In this document: in pieces, positions 24,165 to 36,232 of the stretch
Position numbering within the stretch: the first letter of the stretch is position 1
Layout: each line of letters opens with the position of its first letter
Assembly: GCA_933228895.1 (NCBI GenBank)
Contig: OW121846.1
Coordinates: forward strand, 51,044,107-51,108,106
Source of the DNA: Platycnemis pennipes
Lineage: Eukaryota > Arthropoda > Insecta > Odonata > Platycnemididae
Direction of reading: 5' to 3'
Length of the DNA stretch: 64,000 bases
Program-made: the position numbers and the translations under genes
The notes under the pieces: generated by a model
The model's database searches: none
Seen by the model: the letters and a program-made list of their open reading frames with translations, nothing else
What the model was told of the DNA's origin: nothing

Positions 24165-24300
24165 ATCATCTTTGCCAGTAAACCCGATTCCAATAGCCTG
24201 CTCCGGTAGCCACTTCGCTAACAGGGCGGTCCGGAACGGATTCAAACCCGCGATTTGTATTTCGTCAGGTCAGCGCGTCAAAACGGCTTGGCTGTCCCGG
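24165..24300 (-). repeat. tRNA-like remnant, possible old SINE
   Basis: On the minus strand, GACAGCCAAGCCGTTTTGAC is followed at tRNA-like spacing by CGCGGGTTTGAATCCGTTCC, which contains an excellent B box (GGTTTGAATCC). The segment is far more GC-rich than its AT-rich flanks. It shares the AGCCAAG...GCGGGTTTGA arrangement with 8700-8815 but not the SINE-A body. It could be a decayed tRNA pseudogene or a third tRNA-derived repeat. Confidence 0.35.
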
Positions 24301-27300
24301 CGGTATTTTATCATTTACTCATCATCAAACTTAATAGCTACATCGTTCACCTCCTTCTCTTAGGCCTTATTTACTAATGTTTGATTAAACTGACCATCAA
24401 CCGATATGAACGCAAAATTATGCTTGGGATTGCTGAAAACTTTCAGTTACAAAGTGAGAATGTGAATGACCTCGAGAGGAAGTGGACGCTAACATCAAAG
24501 TATCATATTTATAAGTCATAGTTCCCATAGTCAGATCTCTAAATTTCAAAAAGTCGTATTGTGCAAGATTTTAGTGTAATAGAGCCTGCCCTGCGTGATT
24601 TTAATATTAACCTCAACGTAGATTTATATCCGTAAATGTATGTACTACGTGGATGACCTGTGAAAACTCACCACATACAGCTTCGAGGTAACTAGCAGGG
24701 TAGTCGGTGGATTTCGATGAATAAAACTAGATAATTACATATATACTCCTCTTTCTCCTTCTAGGTTGAATATATTTCTCCTGAGGGTTGAATATTTTCT
24801 CTTAGGTAATTCATCTCGTTCCTTAACACCCATCTGTTCACCCACTCATTCCCGACCAATTTCCGTATGCTACGTTAGTCCACTTGAATATGATTCCCTC
24901 TCAAATGTTAACTCTTTTGTCCAGAACATAAAGTTATCCAACTAAACAATATGATAATACAACCAAACTTCATACATGTACGTTGTTCCTTCAGTCCGCT
25001 GTGGCATGGTCAAATCGCGTTGGAACTGTTCTATTCGAAACTGGCGGCGTTGCATTCGTGTCAGCGTGAAATGTTAAAACCCTCAAAAAGAGGCTTTCAG
25101 CCAAAGTTTGATATTCTTTTTTATACGAACAGCATTCCAACTGAGCAGAGAATTAAAGTTTATGAAACATCATATAAAATAGAGCTTCATCACTTGCTCA
25201 GATGTTATCGTCGCAGAATATTGCGGAATAGATTGAAAGAGGATGGATACATGGATGATACTTGTGAGCATGAATGTCGGAACATCATAACTTGGAAGCC
25301 GTTTGAACGGGCAATATTGTTATCAGTGGCGATTGTATTAAAAAGATATGCTCATGGATGAAGCTTGATTAATACACTCAATATGAATATTTTATCTTTC
25401 ACCAAAACGACGCACTTTCTCTGAGCGAGTTTTTTTGGACTTCGTCTGTCTGTCTACGATGTTGCAAAGAATTCCACAAAAAATAAATACATGCCTGAGG
25501 CTTAAAAAGTCTCTTATATTCTACTTTTGCCACGTTTATAAAAGGCGCATTGCGGTAAGTGATTTTTTTTACTCGAAAAATGCTTAAATGTATATTTATG
25601 TGGGCTAATTTTTATCCGAAGTGTGTTTTGTCGTTCTCAACTTCTACGTACTAGCAATAATTTCATTCCTATAAGCCGAACTTAACTTGTCGGACATTGT
25701 TTGATAGAATGATAATATTGCCATGCGTCTCTAAATATTGAATGTGGGTAGTTAATGTTCTTCCCAAATTAATATATGGTCAGCATGCGTTTAATGCATG
25801 GAATAATATTAATTTGTAACGAAGTAGTGAATATCAAGCAATATTATGAAGAGTTTGAATACGATGAAGGCGCGTTTTCCACGATGAAATATAAATAAAC
25901 CAGGGCATTATTGGGATTCAAATTTGGCCCATCATTGTCAGGTGAAAAAGTAAGTACCAACCCGAGCTTAATGATGAAAAATCAGCATCGACACCCAGGT
26001 CGTGGATGAAATTTTACTTCTTTTTGGTGAACAGCTCACGTATCTTTCAATTAATTCCTTAAAATATCCGATGGAATCGCTGTTTGAAATAAATGACTAA
26101 ATGAAGTAGAATGGCAATGGAATCGTTGTTTTTCCTTCATATTTCAGCCCCAGATGCGAAGCTTCCTACTACCCCTTTTATATTGATGGCTTGGCATGTT
26201 ATACGCACGGCTGCCGTAACGGTAACATGACTTGGGAACCTTTGTGAAGTGATTTGTGGCCAATGATTCTTTATTTATGCTTGAGCTCTCGGAGTGGAAA
26301 AATTGCTACTCCTCGGACATCGAAGTCCCCATATCGCTGGGTAATTTTTTTGTTTTAAATCCGTACGCAATGTTCCTCACGCTTCCGGCACTCCAGCTCC
26401 TGATATACTGAAGCATTCATCCTAGCACTATATAGCACTCACAGACATTACAAATTAAATTGTCCCCACCACGATTGGAAATTTTTAGCTGAAGCCTATG
26501 TTTAGTACTTCTGGTACTCTATGGCAAGGAAGTGAAGTCACGATAAGCGAAAATATAAATTGATATAATACATTTGATTAGTAAACAATGAGACGATTTC
26601 TAACTGAGAAACCTGACGAGAAATCGTAAATGACATACCAAAGTTGCATGTTCATATTCACATTATATGACCCTATGAATTTAGTTTCCAGTAATTTAAT
26701 TTATTCCAGATATCAGCTACGCATACGATCTACATTGTTCATGCCAGGTGTTCAATTCATACTTGTGTTGAGTTTCGGTATCATACTTTGTTGGTTTATG
26801 TTTGGTTGTACATTTGTTCTCTATACCTGCGTTTGATGAATTGATGAATGATATTGTGGCAACTGGTTCTACTGCTGCTAGAAATGACATTTCAAATTCG
26901 ACTCTTGAAATAAGGAATCAAAATCCTTCCTTATTCCACCTTCCTACGGAATAATCAGTGTCTCATTAAATATTTGAAGGTTTCCCAATATATTATTAAT
27001 CACAATTTTATTTTAAAAGCTTTCATGTGTTCTAATTAGGCGTTTCTCATTACCTAACGTTGATACTGAAGTATCTTCGTAAATTGCAGAAAATTTATGA
27101 CAAGGGGAATTTAGCATGGTAAATGAGGAAAATATAAAAATGTGTAATATATATTGTTATATTATCCATGTATATTTAAATTATTTATGGATACTTAATA
27201 AATATTGTTATACAAATAATATGAAATTCATGATATTTTAAATGCTTATGAATTGATTGAAAATTGCCCGTGCACACATATCAAACACATTTTCAATACT

Positions 27301-27340
27301 AAGTTTGATTTTGTTCCCTAGTGCATATAAGTGGATTACA
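24301..27340. other. AT-rich stretch with one unassigned 136-codon frame
   Basis: A plus-strand frame at 24951-25361 is among the longest in the window. It is rich in Arg, Leu, His and Cys in its second half and contains no motif I recognise. Coding bias cannot be judged without relatives, so it is left unassigned. No repeats from other parts of the window were recognised in this stretch. Confidence 0.3.
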
Positions 27341-27344
27341 TTGA

Positions 27345-27440
27345 TATGATTCACCCCCAGCCACACACTGAGAGGTGACCCCCAGCCACCCCCACACCCC
27401 CTCAGCCACCCCCCCACATCCCCCCAGCCGCACATCATAG
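27345..27440. repeat. C-rich imperfect minisatellite
   Basis: Repeated CCCCCAGCCAC and CCCCCCACATC-like words form a short C-rich tandem array in otherwise AT-rich DNA. Units vary in length through the C runs, as expected from slippage. The minus strand is correspondingly G-rich and reads as a Gly/Trp-rich frame that is not a believable gene. Confidence 0.7.
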
Positions 27441-30400
27441 AGGTGCAGGGTAATGTATACATGTAGATATAATGTGTCTTAAATTTAAGATATTTAATAA
27501 TTTTTTTATGAATAATGTTACATCGAAATTAAGTTTGAAAAGAGCGAATTCTGACGTGTTAAATATATTCTGATTTTCATATGGAGGCGTCGTCGAATGA
27601 ATTCAAAAGATGTGGCTTCATGGTTGAAAGGTATTCAGCAATATAATTTTGAAAGGAAGCCTTATTTTCAACTAGCTCGAAAATAAAAGTTATCGACGCA
27701 TGAAAATATAGAAAGTTATTCAGTAAGAGAAACGGGAAAAGCCATTTGCTACCGGAGTGCGTGGGATGGTTCCTTGATGTGGTTAATAAAATTTGAATGC
27801 CGATGTTTATGGAAGGAGATAGGATATTACGGAGAGAAAGGAAAGATTCTTGGTGAGGTTGAGGTTTCGGAAGCATTTCAACTTATAGGGCAGTGTAAGC
27901 CTTTTATATTATACTTTTCTAAGAAATGAAAATTACCGAAAAATAAGTCAATATTGCTCCTACTTTCTTCGGGTCGGTTGGATATTGGCATTTAATCTCA
28001 TACCTTAAATGATTATTATGTATATTTAAAGCTTTCCGTGAATCCTTCCGAATGTTCAAGGGTGGCAGTCTCTCAAGAACAGTATCTTGGAAGCAAGGTA
28101 TAAATTGAAATATCAGAAAATTATATATTCATACATTTCATAAAAAAGGTACAAAAAGACGATGCAAAGGATAAGCCATATTTATGGTTACACCTTTATT
28201 AATTCAATATATTCCTATCACATGGTTTAAGACAACGTCAGTTGAGTGCCATCGAGCTTACAATATATAGTGGATGTAAAAAATATGTGAATGGTTATGA
28301 GAAAAATAAGAGCATCGGTAAGGTATGGAAAATTTCACGCATCCTCATTAACTTTTGTCATCCAAAATTTTATGTTATTTTGCCTAAAAATTTTCAAAAT
28401 TCTACGGTAAGAAACAGTATTTAGATAATTTTCTTCAAACCAATGCTGTCACCCAAAACTAATACCCAAACAACCTGCCGCTTTTCATGAAAAATATATG
28501 CAGGAAATAGACTGATAGTAGACCCAAAGGTAGAGCAGATGAACTTCTCTTTGAAATTGGAAATTCATTCATTAACATGAATATTTCCTTTTCTTATTTG
28601 CTTCTATTTATGGGAATATACATAACAGAGAATCAGTTACTTATAGAAATGTCTCAAAAATCGCGAAAAATGTTTTTTTTTGGCTAATAAATAAGTTCCT
28701 GAAAGAGAAAGATTTAAATCCATTGAGGTCCATCAAGTGCGATGTACGCAAATATGCTTAAAGTGGTCTTCAAGAAAGGCGCAGCGCTTGTGATTTATTT
28801 TTTTATGTTTTCGGAGCCATTCTTGTGTGATGTCCCACTGATGAATACAGTCTTCGTTAGCAGTATACCATCCGCAGAGGTTTTATCCCTCCTCTCCTAC
28901 ACGTGAAAATGAACTTATATTTTCATGAAGGAAAAATACCTGTCCATCACTGCCTTATTATCGAATTCTACAGAATTCGTGAATTGTCATTCATTTTGAG
29001 CTGTAAGCTACTTGCATTCACAGAGACTTTATTATCTACAGTAAAGAGAATTAACATTTTATGACCGGGAAATTTCTCCCACTCCGCTCCCCGTTTTGAA
29101 AAATATCATTAGTCGGCTAGTACCCATGAATATCAAAGAAGTGAACTTGGAATTTTGTTTTTAGCCTGTGCTCCCCAACAGTAAAGACAAACATTGAAAA
29201 TTACCACACTCCCATTAGAGGTTCAATAATTGCGACCGTGTCGGTTGATCTGAGCAAACAATATTTCATATTAGCTGCTATTATCATCGACGCCATTTGA
29301 GTTTCCCAATCATTTCCCTTCTCCATTTGTCTTACCATGCCACAATTTGGATGCTCACAGAGTTCTTGTTTTAATGAAAATAGCTGTAACTGAAAAAATA
29401 AAAAGAAAATGGCACACATTTTGAGCTACATTCAATCCAAAATTCAAGCGAGGATAGTATAAAAAATACTTCCAAATGAAGGTATATTTAATAATGTCAT
29501 TCTCTAGTCAGGGAAACTGATACGGGGATCAAGTAGGGCATTCATTGGAATTGAAATTTCTCCAGAAAGTAATTCTTTCATCCCCATTCACAGGTTGCAT
29601 AAGAGGCACGAAGCACAATTAGCTATTTGATACCTTGATGTGTGAACTTCTCGCAAGACGCTGAGTTTTTAGGTATCAAGGGAATAATCAGGGTGAAAGC
29701 ACTACCAAATCGTTGGTTGATGCAAAGGTCTCCTGGAGTAATGGAAGAAAGATTCTATCCAATAAATATCAACCTTATTTCCAACCTTATTACCAACTCA
29801 GCATATTTTAAATGTATGACTAATTGCCTAAGGCTTGACTTTGTGGAATTTTTCTATCACGGGAAGAATGAATGGGCGTTAATTCCACCACTAGTTTTTA
29901 ATTGTACGAGCCAGGTTTGGATGAATAGCATCGCCTGATATTGTATATCAAAAGACTTCTATTTATTTATAGAGTATTACGTCGTTTTTACCTAAGTAGT
30001 GGTAATACTTGGTTATTATTGTACAATTCTTCTCCTTATACCTTACGTAAAACACGCATTTCCTTACCCAAACCGAACTTGACGTTATTCAAACGATGTT
30101 TCTTGTGCATAAGACCTAAAGTGTATGATTTATTACTTGTTCCATGTCTTAATTCAAGAAACATGAATTCAACAATGAAAAATACACGATCTTGGTTAAA
30201 TAAAGAATACAATACCTATATGTATTTCCAATTAAATTTATTCGTTACAACAAGTTTCAGTGCATAGACGCCATCTTCATGTACCAGAAAGTAACGCCTA
30301 TGTGTTGAAACTAGTTGTACCAAATAAATGTAAAATGCTAAATATGTGATGTAGAATTTTTGAAGGTATTTACAGGAAACAGCGTTCAACACATTTGCAA

Positions 30401-30489
30401 AATCATGCGAATGGGACCAACATTCTCCTGGGTATTAGAATGGGTAATACAAGTAAGTGTGAGGGACAGTGCAGATGGAAATAATGTTA
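27441..30489. other. AT-rich stretch, no gene recognised
   Basis: The longest frames (98 and 108 codons at 29642-30267, plus strand) have no recognised domain. No repeat copies, tRNA or clear regulatory signals were found. Confidence 0.5.
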
Positions 30490-30685
30490 GTGTTGTGGGT
30501 GAGGTGCTGACTTCCCCTAGCGTGGGTTCCGGTGTATATCCCGGTAGTGCTACTAACTTTTCATAGGTATGTCGGTCCCTAAATGAGTGCCGTGTAGAGT
30601 ACACTTCTTGAGAGTAGGCCAATACTGACACTGGGTTCCTCTCAACCCTTCCACCATTTTTATAAATATTACTACTCCTACCCAA
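30490..30685 (+). repeat. SINE-A, diverged copy
   Basis: The head is partly visible as GGTGAGGTGCTGACTTCCCC with a poor B box (GGGTTCCGGTGTATATCCCGG). It is followed by GTCGGTCCCTAAATGAGTGC, a shortened body, and then GAGAGTAGGCCAATACTGAC, TTCCTCTCAACCCTTCCACC and ACTCCTACCCAACATTC. The GTCCGTCGGATGGGACGTT block is deleted. Confidence 0.75.
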
Positions 30686-31011
30686 CATTCAAAATGCGGT
30701 GTATGACATCAGATTTTCTTCACATTACCCAAAAATCTGCAACTACAACTTTCCATCCTAATTTAATTAATTTTTTATATAAATGACTAAGTAATTAAAA
30801 TATATTGAATTACCTCGTTTAAACTAAAATTTAGTGCCATTTATAGATAAAATTCCACGTGTCTCATAACTGCATACTTCTTTTGCATTTTCCTATGTGT
30901 GGTAGCATTATGACTCTTGGTTTAATGTAATTTGAGTATAAAAAGACTAGTATATTTTTGAATTCCTGCATGGCACTAAGTGTTTTCACTAATTTTAATA
31001 CATGCCTGGTT

Positions 31012-31060
31012 ATAGTTCACACTCTACCCAGCGGAGTGCAGGATATTACGTAGATGTAGA
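31012..31060 (+). mobile_element. LINE-C 3' terminus fragment
   Basis: This carries the diagnostic 3' end of the LINE-C family: GTGCAGGATATTACGTAGATG, to be compared with CTTGCAGGGTATTATGTAG at 51294-51312, preceded by a CACACTCTACCCAGCGGAG counterpart of the CACCCTCTGCCGCACACC block. Only about 50 bp remain. It runs directly into the body of a SINE-A copy. Confidence 0.6.
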
Positions 31061-31250
31061 TCCCGTGAGCCTGAATTCAAATATCGGTAGTTTCGGAGCT
31101 TTTTTCTTACATGAGTGCTCCGTGGAGAGCAATTTCAGAACTGCAGTCCATCCGTCGGATGGGATGTTAAACTGTGAAACCCTTGGCACCTTTTGTCGAG
31201 AGTAGTCTAATGCCGACTCCGAGTTTCTCTGTCAGTCACCTCCCCGAATG
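31061..31250 (+). repeat. SINE-A, 5'-truncated copy
   Basis: It starts in a degraded B-box region (CCGTGAGCCTGAATTC). It continues with GAGTGCTCCGTGGAGAGC, GCAGTCCATCCGTCGGATG, GGATGTTAAACTGTGAAACC, CTTGGCACCTTTTGTCGAG and CTAATGCCGACTCCGAG. The head is replaced by the LINE-C tail at 31012-31060, so one of these two elements inserted into or recombined with the other. Confidence 0.8.
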
Positions 31251-31279
31251 TCAACAACAATGGTGTTGATTCAAGAAGG

Positions 31280-31700
31280 GATAAAAGGTCTGAAGATTTT
31301 GGCCCTTTTCTCGTCGGCGTGATGGGACTCCACCCCGACTATCCCACGCACCCTCTCGCCGTGTCCTCTACCTCACGGTCGGGAGAACGGAAGCTCGCGT
31401 GCTTCCACCTCGTGGACGAGGCGATTGAATTGGCGGGAACACAATAGGGAGCGTCGCATGTGTGTCCATGGGCGGGATGCGTGGACAGAAGGGGAAAAAG
31501 AATCGGCCCTGGGTGGGGGGGAGGAGGGTGGGGTGGATCGGTACGGCGATAGGAAGCAGAGAATAGCTCGGGCCGAGTCAGCTGCTGGGGGGCCTATGTA
31601 CCTCCCAACGGGTAATGGGGGTGAAAAACGGCTCTCCCGACTCTGGAAATCCTTTCAAGCTTCCCTTCCCTCCCTTGGCGTCGCCTACGAGCTTTGAAGC
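31280..31700. other. GC-rich, CpG-containing segment
   Basis: GC-rich DNA containing CACCCTCTCGCCGTG and CGGTACGGCGATAGG, with a 90-codon plus-strand frame at 31425 whose Arg, Gly and Glu richness follows composition. It might mark a gene's 5' end, but no splice or start signal is convincing. Confidence 0.3.
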
Positions 31701-32700
31701 AAACGTAGAAGCACTGGAGTAGATGAAGGACCTAGACTAGTGCGTTAGTGAACTCATTAGCATATTAATTAGAGCCTAGAGCTGGACAAGTGCTCGTCAC
31801 GTTTGAAAGAGTGCCCGATGTCTCCTTTGCAAACATTTAATACATTCTAGTTGAATCAACCTCTTGGAGCGAATGCACACTATTTTATTTGGAACCGACC
31901 GTGGTTATACATCCAGTGGAATGGTAGACTAAGGGAGTTTTAACTGCTACAAATGCACAGATTATCGTTGGGAGTTTAACTTATTCTTGAAGCTAAGACA
32001 GACACAGCATTTTAAGTTATTGGTGGCATTCGATCCCGCTTACACTTGGATTGCGAGACCGGAGAATTACGACCGTTCTCTCTTGTTAACATCATGGTTT
32101 TCACATGCTGACTTAATATTGACATAGCTTGTAGAAAACACTGTCAGTGCCAAATAAATCAGTGTGAAAATATACAAAAAAGGGTATACTTGGCGTTACA
32201 CTACCGTCAACTTGGAACGCCCTCTTAGTTCCATTACATACCTTCATATATGCGAATCATCTACTTACTGCACACACGCATGAAATGTTTGGTAACGCCT
32301 AATACCTTGCATCCTTGAGACAACTTTCAGGGTGCTCAATAATTGCAAATGTTTCTTTAGAATCCCTAAACTATAAACATATGGCAGCTTTGCACGAAAT
32401 CGTTAATGGATTATCCACACCATGTTCTTTCAGGTTAACATATAATGCAGCTTACAAAGATTGGTCCTCATAAATATCATGAGAAAATTTTCGTGGTTCT
32501 TAATGGTTACGAAGATTGCCTGAATGAAAGGCAAATACGGTACCGCTGTCTATGTATTCTTCCAAACATTCATTTCTAAGCTCCGTCAATATCTATTCCG
32601 GTAATCTAGACGCATTTTGGAACAGGAAAAGGAGCAAGCTAATCCGATAAGAACATGGCTATTTATTTACCTTGTTTTACAAAGGTTATGTGAATGATCT
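31701..32700. other. Spacer without recognised genes
   Basis: AT-leaning DNA with no repeat, tRNA or coding signal that could be supported. An ATTCGATCCCGC string at about 32027 resembles a B box in isolation but lacks a partner A box. Confidence 0.45.
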
Positions 32701-32705
32701 TGCGG

Positions 32706-32850
32706 TCTTACCCCAGGGTACAAACTAGTGCGCGCTAAACAGCAAGTTGAAAACAAATTGCTTGTAATATTCCCTACCTTTTTCTCTTGTAAGTACAAAA
32801 TGGTTAATCTCATTCTTCAATTGCCATTAACCCGTGGGCTGTCTTTGGTT
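32706..32850 (+). repeat. SINE-B copy (body conserved, head eroded)
   Basis: The segment shares an ordered series of blocks with 34501-34640: CTTTTTCTCTTGTA, AC(G)AAAA, GGTTAATCTCATTCTTCA, TTGC(N)AT and TTAACCCG followed by a purine-rich GGGC/GAGC. The tRNA-like head is hardly recognisable here. The shared body defines a repeat family distinct from SINE-A. Confidence 0.6.
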
Positions 32851-34500
32851 TTGTTTCATAAATCACCTCGAAATATTTCATGGAAGTATTTAATTATTTA
32901 GTTGCTCAGATGAAATTGGTGTCTTCCATGGAGTTTGGCCATCAAAACCTCCCTGCAATTAAGGTAGCCATCGTGTTGCGTCAGGTAGCTGTTCATCACA
33001 TAACTTTCAGGATATTATTCCCGGGAGATAATGGAGGGTTAGTTGGAGATGCTGGGAGGGTAGGAAAGAATATTGCTTTTATATGCCCTCTAAATATTCT
33101 TTTTTCTTAATAACACACGGCTAATGGAAAAATGCACCAGATAAAGTTAGAAAAACGGGATAAATAGCGACAGTATTCAGTTATTTCCGCTAACTGGTTA
33201 GTAATACGGTTTTGCTGTAAATTACTGCTCCAGACGCTTCTTTACAGACTGAAAAACTCACATCAAAACAAAAAAACTGTCGCATATATCAGTGATCAGC
33301 TACCACACTTCTGCATTGAGGGCGAATATAAGAATCGGCAAACTACGATAGTCCCATCTAGTAGGTTTGCAGTGAAGCAGTCGTTCTAAGAGCACCCTTT
33401 TTTCTTCGTCCATAGGGCATATTTGGCTGTAGACCAATTTGCAGCATGGAAAAGGTGCATTCACCTTTTTGTCGAAATGAGCATGGTGCATCGTAATGAT
33501 ATATGTCAAACGGTGATCAATTATTTCATGGCTATAACATCAAATCTAGTTCAATGTGCGGTCCGTACGTGATAATAAATGGCCATAGACACTCCGATCT
33601 CCCTTTTCTGTATTAAATTGTGCCAGTATAAATGAATAATATTATACTGTTTGAAGCCTTCATAAAAAATCTTATTTAGCCATTTGTAGCAGGATATGGC
33701 ATCCATATAAATTTTCCCTCATCCAAGATGCAAGCCCATGTTTCCCATGCTTCCATTTTCAGATAAATAGTCTTACGGTATTCAAATGTTTCATTTGCAC
33801 TCCATTTTCATGGGCAATTCTTTGCATACCTTGATTTAAACTTTTACAATGACTCAAATTCCGTGGGAGAAGTCCCATGTAAAAACATTGATGTAGATTT
33901 TATGATATAGTATGAATACTGATTTAGAAATAATATGCATCCCAGTATTAGGCCCAAACATGGAAAATCTGAGATCGTGAAAAAAATATATCCCATCATG
34001 AGACAACTTTGAGTCATCCGTTTCTTGTCATTCATTTCCAAAAATTTGGCCTTGCCATTTTTTTGGACTCAAAGAATACGGATCACTGTGATCACCGCAT
34101 GGGCTGTGCATACATTGGCTTGTCTTCGTGGCGATAGCATCAAGGGTGCTAAAGTGACGAAACCCGCGATCAGTTGTGAAAGGTAGCGGCAGGAGTGTGT
34201 AGAGCTGCTTTGCCGAGCCAATTTAAAATTTCGACAAAGCACTCTGGGAAAGGTCATTAGGTACAAGAAGGATAAGAGAGTCAAAGAATCATGGGACTAA
34301 TTTTAATGGATGTTCTGCAATGTGGAGTGTCTCTTTAGGTCATTCAATGCGTCGCCTTTGCATCTGAAAAATGTTCTTAATTCTACGATTTCGTGAGCTG
34401 TACTCTCTCATTCCTAATAGAGACTATGCATAAAAAACTTTTTATAAAAGTGTAGCCCATCGATAAACATTATAGCTATACATAGGTACTAATGATTTAG
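32851..34500. other. AT-rich spacer, no gene recognised
   Basis: Only short frames without recognised domains (for example 32880-33110 plus and 33300-33509 minus). No repeats from elsewhere in the window were found. Confidence 0.45.
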
Positions 34501-34640
34501 GACGGCTGTCATGTTCGGCAACGCGCTCTCCTGTCATTTAAAAGGTCGTGGGTTGGAATATTGTCCTAAACTTTTTCTCTTGTACGAAAAAAGTGATTAA
34601 TCTCATTCTTCATTGCGATGAACCCGAGAGCCTGGCATGG
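34501..34640 (+). repeat. SINE-B copy with tRNA-like head
   Basis: The head reads as a decayed tRNA: GTTCGGCAACGCGCTC at the A-box and D-arm position, CTCCTGTCATTTAAAAGG over the anticodon arm, and GTCGTGGGTTGGAATATTG at the B-box and T-arm position. The body then matches 32706-32850 (CTTTTTCTCTTGTA..., TTAATCTCATTCTTCA, GAACCCGAGAGCC). Two copies in 2 kb with a tRNA-like 5' end support a second tRNA-derived SINE family. Confidence 0.6.
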
Positions 34641-34819
34641 ATGTTGTGATTGTCCTAGGATTAAGAACTTAGATTAGACGGAGTGATAAGACATGGTCAT
34701 TAGAGCACCTAAATTTCAAGGCAATTTCACTACTAATAAAATGCACATGCTTGGAGGGAACATGTTTCTCTAATGAAGTGGTTACTTACCGGTACATATG
34801 CGTAGATTATTATTCATGT

Positions 34820-34884
34820 GTATACTGATCATTCACCTCCTGACAAACACCCTCGAGGTGGCTTGATAATTTGTAGATGTAGTA
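34820..34884 (+). mobile_element. LINE-C 3' terminus fragment
   Basis: It reads GATCATTCACCTCCTGACA, ACACCCTCGAGGTGGCTTG and then ATAATTTGTAGATGTAG. These correspond block by block to the GAGAATTCACCCTCTGCC, GCACACCTTTATGGTGTC and TTGCAGGGTATTATGTAGATG end of the copy at 50655-51320. Only the extreme 3' UTR is left. Confidence 0.65.
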
Positions 34885-36147
34885 TTCCAAAATAGCCATT
34901 GTGTAAAATTCAAGTCCAAGCGATGTCGACGCCGCAGTGTTATCAACAAAATCCCGTGAAATTAATATTCCCATGTATGAAATTCATTATGCGTGTGCAT
35001 TTTTTAAAAGTTGGGTTCATACCATGCAATGATTGAATATTTTGCTGCAGATATATCATTTGGACCGTGCAGGGTTATTCATTAACGAGAGCAAACCAAT
35101 GTTCAGCCAGCAAATTCAGTATTTGTGTAAAAGTTAAAAACTCATTCCGTAGCAGAGGATAATATCTGCCATAGAAGTCTTGACAAAATATTTCGAAAAT
35201 TTGATCCAAATTGTAGTTATTAAATTGCAATCGATTCTACCAATATCTCCGATAGTTTAGATCAGTGCACGATTGCAACAAGTACGATAAAAGGGTGAAT
35301 ATTTTAAAAGGAGTAAATACAAGAACTACTCACATCTTTTACTTCCTGACTGCTAACTTAATATTCCCCATTCCACCATATTTCGTTGCCTTAAGAATTT
35401 GCTTATCTTTTATTATCCTTCACTATAATTCATACCCACATTTAAGAATTTCTTTCTCTTCTTTGTAAAAATCCATTTCATTTGAAATCTTTTCAATCCC
35501 TCCTCTGACTAAAGTTCCCATCCAAGTCCAAAATGTTTATGGTAACGAAATAAATTTTCATTCCTTAAACTTGACATTGCAATTGATTTCTTTCATTAAC
35601 TAGAATTCCCTGCAGGAGGGCTGATTTTGTGCTCAAGTAAAAGAACATGTTGACTTGCTGATTGTATGAAGGTTCGAAGTTTGGTCTAATTATGTCCTTC
35701 CTTGAAAGTTATGAGAATCCGTACTCAATAACCCGTTGAGAAGGCTGCGTTTTTATTTCACAATTCCTCTACCTAAAAATCTTTTGATATCGTTTGAAGA
35801 ACTAAGAATTCCGTATTCCGTTACATTACATTGGCAGAAAAGACATTTTACCTTTCAATATCTCCCCTAGGGAAACCTTAGCAGTTTTACAAAGTATTTT
35901 CCACCGCCCCAGAAAATATATTCAGCTTTACCTGAGCACGTTAATTTTAGTGATAGATAATGATATATTTCATATAAAGCAACAACATTTTAGGCAAGTA
36001 GAATCATTGGTTTTTAGCTAATGGATAGTGGAGTAGGTACATATATTCTCCAGTGATATGCAAAGAGTTATTAAAGTGAAGATTGAATTTACTGTCATTT
36101 AATTATAAACTGTTAGAAAAAACATAAATACTAAATAAAAAACCAAT
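34885..36147. other. AT-rich spacer, no gene recognised
   Basis: No feature could be supported. One 67-codon frame at 35265 is compositionally ordinary. Confidence 0.45.
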
Positions 36148-36232
36148 AATATCCAAATGCCAAATTGAATTATGGAAAACAAATTTAATTTGTTTGATTG
36201 TTTTCAATTATATAATTTGACATTTGGATATT
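36148..36232. repeat. Short imperfect inverted repeat (hairpin)
   Basis: The outer arms AATATCCAAATG...CAAATT and AATTTG...CATTTGGATATT are complementary with a single mismatch in the outer 19 positions. The complementarity continues imperfectly through GAAAACAAATT and its partner, so nearly the whole 85 bp can fold back. It may be a tiny MITE, or simply a cruciform-prone AT-rich palindrome. No coding content. Confidence 0.6.

Noticed and set aside
24951..25361. 136-codon plus-strand frame as a possible gene
   Set aside because: No recognised motif, no splice or promoter context and no similarity to the mobile-element proteins seen elsewhere in the window. A frame of this length can arise by chance in 64 kb.
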